Below are positions 39,381-42,638 of a stretch of 42,638 bases of DNA, one piece after another. The stretch spans positions 1-42,638 of the forward strand of contig WHTK01000028.1 of assembly GCA_009377745.1 (NCBI GenBank), written 5' to 3'. This DNA is from Dehalococcoidia bacterium (GTDB taxonomy: Bacteria; Chloroflexota; Dehalococcoidia; DSTF01; WHTK01). The notes under the pieces were generated by a model that worked only from the letters and a program-made list of their open reading frames with translations, ran no database searches and had not been told where the DNA came from. Both the position numbers and the translations under genes were made by a program. Numbering within the stretch: position 1 is the stretch's first letter; each line of letters opens with the position of its first letter.

Positions 39381-40313
39381 TCACCGCCGGATTAGCTGGC
39401 CGCCGGGCGCCCAGGCGAAGCCCGGGATGTGTCCCGCGGCGTACTCGTCTCGGTTGCGCACGTCGAGGAGGTAGACGTTGCGGTTACTCGCCTGAGACCG
39501 CAGCGCCTCCAGGTCATCGATCCCTTCGAAGCGCACACCGTCCTCGATTGCGACGCGGCGTGCTCGTTCTTCGGCGCGCCGCTGGTGCTCCGGCGTGGGC
39601 TCGGGTAGGTCGATGCGGTTGGAGCCGGTCTCCAGCTCGAGGCCGGCGAGGCGCCAGCCGGAGGTGCCGTTCTTGAGGGCGAAGACGTTGCGGGCACCCA
39701 TGCGCTGCAGCGTGGCGGCGCCGATGATGCTACGGGTGCGGCCGGCGCAGTGCACGACGATAGGCGTCTCCTCGCCGTCGCTCAGCTCCCAGACGCGCAG
39801 GCCCAGCTCGGCGCCAGGCATCGAGCGGGCGCCGGGGATGCACATGCGGCGGTGCTCCTCCGGCGTGCGCGAATCGACGAGCACAAAGCGTTCGCCTCGC
39901 TCCTGCCAGGCGTGCAGCTCGTCCGCCGTGATCTCGGGTACGCTGCCTTGGAGCAGCACTTTCTCGCCGAAGTCTTTACTGGGCACGTTGACGCCCCACT
40001 CCGTCGCTTCTCCGTCCGCGACCCAGCGGTTCGTTCCGCCGGCCAGCACGGCGACGTTGCTGTAGCCCATCGCTTCGAGCGTCGACGCGGCCAGGGCGGC
40101 GCGGCGGCCGTCGTCGTCGCAGAGGATGAGAGGGGTGTGGAGGAAGGGGACGAAGCTGTGCAGGCGGAACTCGAGCCAGCGCCGCGGCAGCGAGAACACG
40201 CCGGGAATGTGGGCAAGGTTATATTCGGCCGGCTCGCGCACGTCGATCGCCGCCAGCGGCGCCTCGCCCGCCAGTGCGTCCTTCAACTCCTGGACCGAAA
40301 TCGACTTGGCCAT
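39381..40313 (-). CDS. Multi-domain rhodanese (sulfurtransferase), truncated in the third domain
   Basis: ATG 40313 (GGAGG 7 nt upstream) gives 310 residues with two complete rhodanese domains and the start of a third. Domain 1: AIDVREPAEYNLAHIPGV ... PLILCDDDGRR, with a Cys in the active loop. Domain 2: LVDSRTPEEHRRMCIPGA ... IVVHCAGRTRS, the active-site Cys loop. Domain 3: LLDVRNRDEYAAGHIPGFAWAPGG, ending at QLIRR-stop. In relatives I recall, GGQL(V/I) is followed by a full active-site half and often a fourth domain (about 530 residues in all). The protein therefore ends mid-fold. The end coincides with the cut start of the next gene, arguing for a chromosomal or assembly junction here. Confidence 0.85.
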   Translation of the reverse strand: MAKSISVQELKDALAGEAPLAAIDVREPAEYNLAHIPGVFSLPRRWLEFRLHSFVPFLHTPLILCDDDGRRAALAASTLEAMGYSNVAVLAGGTNRWVADGEATEWGVNVPSKDFGEKVLLQGSVPEITADELHAWQERGERFVLVDSRTPEEHRRMCIPGARSMPGAELGLRVWELSDGEETPIVVHCAGRTRSIIGAATLQRMGARNVFALKNGTSGWRLAGLELETGSNRIDLPEPTPEHQRRAEERARRVAIEDGVRFEGIDDLEALRSQASNRNVYLLDVRNRDEYAAGHIPGFAWAPGGQLIRR

Positions 40314-40406
40314 CACCCATCCTCCGAAGCTGCTCTGCGGGCTAGTTTACGGTGCTTCAGTCCCTTTAGCGCCAAAGTCTCTTAGAATCGGGGTGGAGGG
40401 TAGAGC

Positions 40407-41360
40407 ATGCGTTACATCATCTACGGGGCCGGCGCGGTCGGCGGCATCGTGGGCGCCGGGTTGTTCGAGCACGGGCACGAGGTCGTGCTGATCGCGCGAG
40501 GCTCCCATCTCGCCATGATCCAAAAGGAGGGCCTGCGCGCCGTCTACCCGGACCGCGAGACGCATCAGGAAGTCCCCGCAGTCTCGCACCCGTCCCAGAT
40601 CGATTTTCGCGACGGCGACGTCGTTTTCCTGACGATGAAGACGCAGGACACCGAGGCCGCGCTCGCCGACCTCGAAGCTTGCGCCGGCAACGACCTGCCC
40701 ATCTTCTGTATGCAGAACGGCGTCGAGAACGAGAGGCTCGCCGCCCGCCGCTTCGCCAACGTCTACGGCGTTAACGTCCTGATGCCCGCCAGCTTCCTCG
40801 AGCCTGGCACTGTCAGTGTCGCCTCGGCGCCGGTCGCCGGTGTGCTCGACTCGGGACGTTACCCCTCAGGCATCGATGCAACCCTGGAAGCGGTCGCGGC
40901 CGGCCTCGAAGGCTCCGGCTTCAAGTGCCAGCCACTGGCGGAGATTCAGCGCTGGAAGAACGCCAAGCTCATCCGCAATCTTGGCAATGGCCTACAGGGC
41001 GCCTGCGGCATGGAGTTCGACACCTCCGACATTCGCGCCGCTCTCGAAGCCGAAGCGCGCGCTGTTTTCGAGAAGGCGCAGCTGCCGGTTACGCCGCTGG
41101 ATGAGTTCACGGCGCGCACGGTATTCGCTCCGCCCTCGGGTGGTGGAAGCTCCGGCTGGCAGAGCGTTATGCGCGGCACCGGCAGCATCGAGGCCGACTT
41201 CCTCAACGGCGAGATCGTCCTGCTCGGCCGCCTGCACGGTGTGCCGGCGCCCTACAACGAGGCAGTGCGCCGCTCCGCTAACCGCGTCGCCAGGGAAAGG
41301 CTCACGCCCGGCGCCTGCACACCGGAGGAGATTCACGCCCTGGCAAAGCAGCTCGGCTAG
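40407..41360 (+). CDS. Ketopantoate reductase-family (PanE/ApbA) oxidoreductase
   Basis: The 317-residue protein has a Rossmann NADPH motif (YIIYGAGAVGGIVGAGL), the family Asn-Gly loop (FCMQNGVENE), the catalytic Lys region (RWKNAKLIRNLGNGL) and the C-terminal substrate motif (SIEADFLNGEIVLLGRLHGVPAPYNE). These are the ketopantoate reductase signatures. It may reduce 2-dehydropantoate for coenzyme A synthesis, but many paralogs act on other 2-oxo acids, so panE is not asserted. GGAGG lies 7 nt before ATG 40407, and TAGAAT (40383-40388) could be its -10. It is divergent from the rhodanese gene. Confidence 0.9.
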   Translation: MRYIIYGAGAVGGIVGAGLFEHGHEVVLIARGSHLAMIQKEGLRAVYPDRETHQEVPAVSHPSQIDFRDGDVVFLTMKTQDTEAALADLEACAGNDLPIFCMQNGVENERLAARRFANVYGVNVLMPASFLEPGTVSVASAPVAGVLDSGRYPSGIDATLEAVAAGLEGSGFKCQPLAEIQRWKNAKLIRNLGNGLQGACGMEFDTSDIRAALEAEARAVFEKAQLPVTPLDEFTARTVFAPPSGGGSSGWQSVMRGTGSIEADFLNGEIVLLGRLHGVPAPYNEAVRRSANRVARERLTPGACTPEEIHALAKQLG

Positions 41361-41411
41361 GACGAGGCTAGTGGAGTAAGCCGGCGAGCCGCGTCAGCTC
41401 GGCTCAGGTGC

Positions 41412-42638
41412 TCACCACTCGACGAGTTTCCAGATCTCCGGCTCCATACTCCCCCCGTCGATTCCGATCTCGGCAAAGATCGATACGGCTGACTTGAGCT
41501 GCGCCATCGATTCCTCGGGATGGCCGGCGGCGCGCAGCAGGTCGGCCAGATTGTTTCTCAGCGCCGCTTCCCGGTGCCGGTCACCTTGACTCAAACAAAG
41601 CTCCAGGGCCGTCCGGGTGAGAGCCTCCGCCGCCTGGAGCTCACCCTGGGCGCGTAGGACGAGCGCGATGTTGTTGCGCGCCGCGATACGCGGGCTCAGG
41701 TCGTCCAGTTGCTCCGCGGTCTCCAGGCTGAGGTGAAGGTGCTTCAACGCTGCGGCGAAATCGCCGCGGCCTGCTGCCAGCACGCCTGCGATGTTGTAGG
41801 CCTGGGCCAAAGCCAGCCGGTCTGACCCGGCTCCCGCAAGCTGCAACGCCTGCTCGGCCAGCGCCTCCGCTTCGACATCCTCCTCCTGACGGTGAGCGGC
41901 CAGGCTGAGGTCGATCAGGATACGGGCGAGCAAACCCTGATCGCCGGTTTGGCCGAAACCCTCAGCGGCGGCGGTGAAATGCTCTTCGGCCAGCTTCCAG
42001 GCGCCTAGCCGGAGATAGAGGCCGCCGATCTTATGCTCGATAACCGGCGCGTGCGCCGGGTGAGCCAACGCCGCGGCTGTCTGGTAGCTCACCATTGCGG
42101 CACTGTAGGCCCCCGCCAGCGTCAGCAACTCGCCGATCTGCTCGTGCAGTGTCTGGGCGGCTGGATGGCCGGAGGCCAGCGCCGCCTGGAAGTAAGCCAA
42201 CGCCTCCGGGTTAGCTCGCAAAGCCTTCGCCCGTTCGCCGGCGAGATTGAAGTACCTGGCGGCAGCGCTGTCCTGACCCGCAAGGCGGTAGTGCTGCCCG
42301 ATGAGCGCCGCGATGGCGCTCTCACGCCGCCCACCGCTTCTGGCGAGCGCCTCCGCAAGGCGGGCATGGAGGCGGCTACGGCGAGCGGCGCTGGTCTCTT
42401 CGTACACGAAGGCGCGTAGCTTCTCGTGGCTGAAGTCGTAGCTGAGATCGCCATCCTGAGCGGCCGGCGCCCGGAAAAAACCCTGCCGCGTCAACCGTTC
42501 GAGGGCATCGATCGTCTCGTCCTCGCTTCGCGCGCTGGCAGATCGCAAAGTCTCGAAGCTAAACGACCTGCCGATGACAGAAGCGGCGCTCAATATTTGA
42601 GCGTCCGCCTCGCCCACCCGCGAGAGGCGGGAGAGAAG
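41412..42638 (-). CDS. C-terminal part of an ATPase/TPR regulator (5' end outside window)
   Basis: The frame is open to the right edge, so this is the 3' portion of a larger gene. It reads LLSRLSRVGEADAQILSAAS, then VIGRSFSFETLRSASA, typical of the winged-helix end of an STAND-type ATPase core, followed by about nine TPR-like units (for example YFNLAGERAKALRANPEALAYFQAAL and LAQAYNIAGVLAAGRGDFAAALKHL). Large proteins of this type (AfsR, adenylate cyclase or LuxR/SARP-linked ATPases) integrate signals for transcription or signalling. The N-terminal output domain, which would decide the type, is not visible. Confidence 0.8.
   Translation of the reverse strand, partial: LLSRLSRVGEADAQILSAASVIGRSFSFETLRSASARSEDETIDALERLTRQGFFRAPAAQDGDLSYDFSHEKLRAFVYEETSAARRSRLHARLAEALARSGGRRESAIAALIGQHYRLAGQDSAAARYFNLAGERAKALRANPEALAYFQAALASGHPAAQTLHEQIGELLTLAGAYSAAMVSYQTAAALAHPAHAPVIEHKIGGLYLRLGAWKLAEEHFTAAAEGFGQTGDQGLLARILIDLSLAAHRQEEDVEAEALAEQALQLAGAGSDRLALAQAYNIAGVLAAGRGDFAAALKHLHLSLETAEQLDDLSPRIAARNNIALVLRAQGELQAAEALTRTALELCLSQGDRHREAALRNNLADLLRAAGHPEESMAQLKSAVSIFAEIGIDGGSMEPEIWKLVEW

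Overview
This window looks like a bacterial chromosome segment from a single-membrane (monoderm-type) organism, most probably a member of the Chloroflexota. The evidence is a Tad pilus cluster with no outer-membrane secretin, a LysM/BTAD giant regulator inside that cluster, many lipoproteins with Thr/Pro/Ser-rich linkers, and a large family of regulators with a LuxR-type HTH at the N-terminus. The taxonomic call is an inference from gene content. I saw no rRNA, tRNA, CRISPR array, integrase or transposase.

Region 1 (1-21103) is an accessory block. It holds eight members or remnants of one family of transmembrane one-component regulators: an N-terminal GRP(K/R)xxD-LTPRE-type LuxR HTH, one membrane helix and a variable exported domain (1-197 fragment, 226-1887, 2829-4517, 4571-5452, 9032-10513, 10750-11742, 15601-17919, 19608-20414). 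Most are next to, or in an operon with, genes for exported proteins or lipoproteins. Between them lie an OafA-type acyltransferase with an SGNH domain, a five-helix membrane protein, and an operon with a 29-codon small ORF, a zinc ribbon protein, a serine beta-lactamase-fold lipoprotein, a methyltransferase and a beta-propeller lipoprotein. Several promoters share a G-rich -35 (about GGGTAA/AGGCAA), a 16-19 bp spacer and a TAnnnT -10 placed only 6-10 nt before the start codon, which implies leaderless mRNAs. Four genes here are interrupted: one by an in-frame TGA at the conserved HTH tryptophan, three by single-base shifts near short homopolymers. The fragment at the left edge is more degenerate.

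Region 2 (21212-36521, all minus strand) is one long exported-structure cluster. In transcription order it encodes RcpC/CpaB, TadZ, TadA, TadB, TadC, Flp pilin, two TadE-like and one TadG-like pseudopilin, an NTF2-like lipoprotein, a secreted protein, a 1081-residue membrane LysM-BTAD (SARP-type) regulator and a prepilin peptidase. It then runs into a compact type IV secretion-like module: VirB6/TrbL-like, SLT-NlpC peptidoglycan hydrolase, VirB8/NTF2-like and VirB2-like pilin, ending with an ArsR-type repressor. No VirB4 or VirD4 ATPase is visible, so the only ATPases are TadA and TadZ. Short boxes of the type TAGAAATCGCC, spaced by about 11, 22 or 33 bp, lie before tadB and before the VirB6-like gene. 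That spacing is the kind recognised by SARP/BTAD activators. The hybrid Tad/T4SS-like machine with its own peptidoglycan-sensing activator is the best candidate for an undescribed system.

Region 3 (36700-42638) holds a small secreted protein, a ninth membrane LuxR-type regulator of a different subtype, and a hypothetical gene and a multi-rhodanese gene that both appear cut at the same point near 39380. It ends with a ketopantoate reductase-like gene and the 3' part of an ATPase/TPR regulator that runs off the window.
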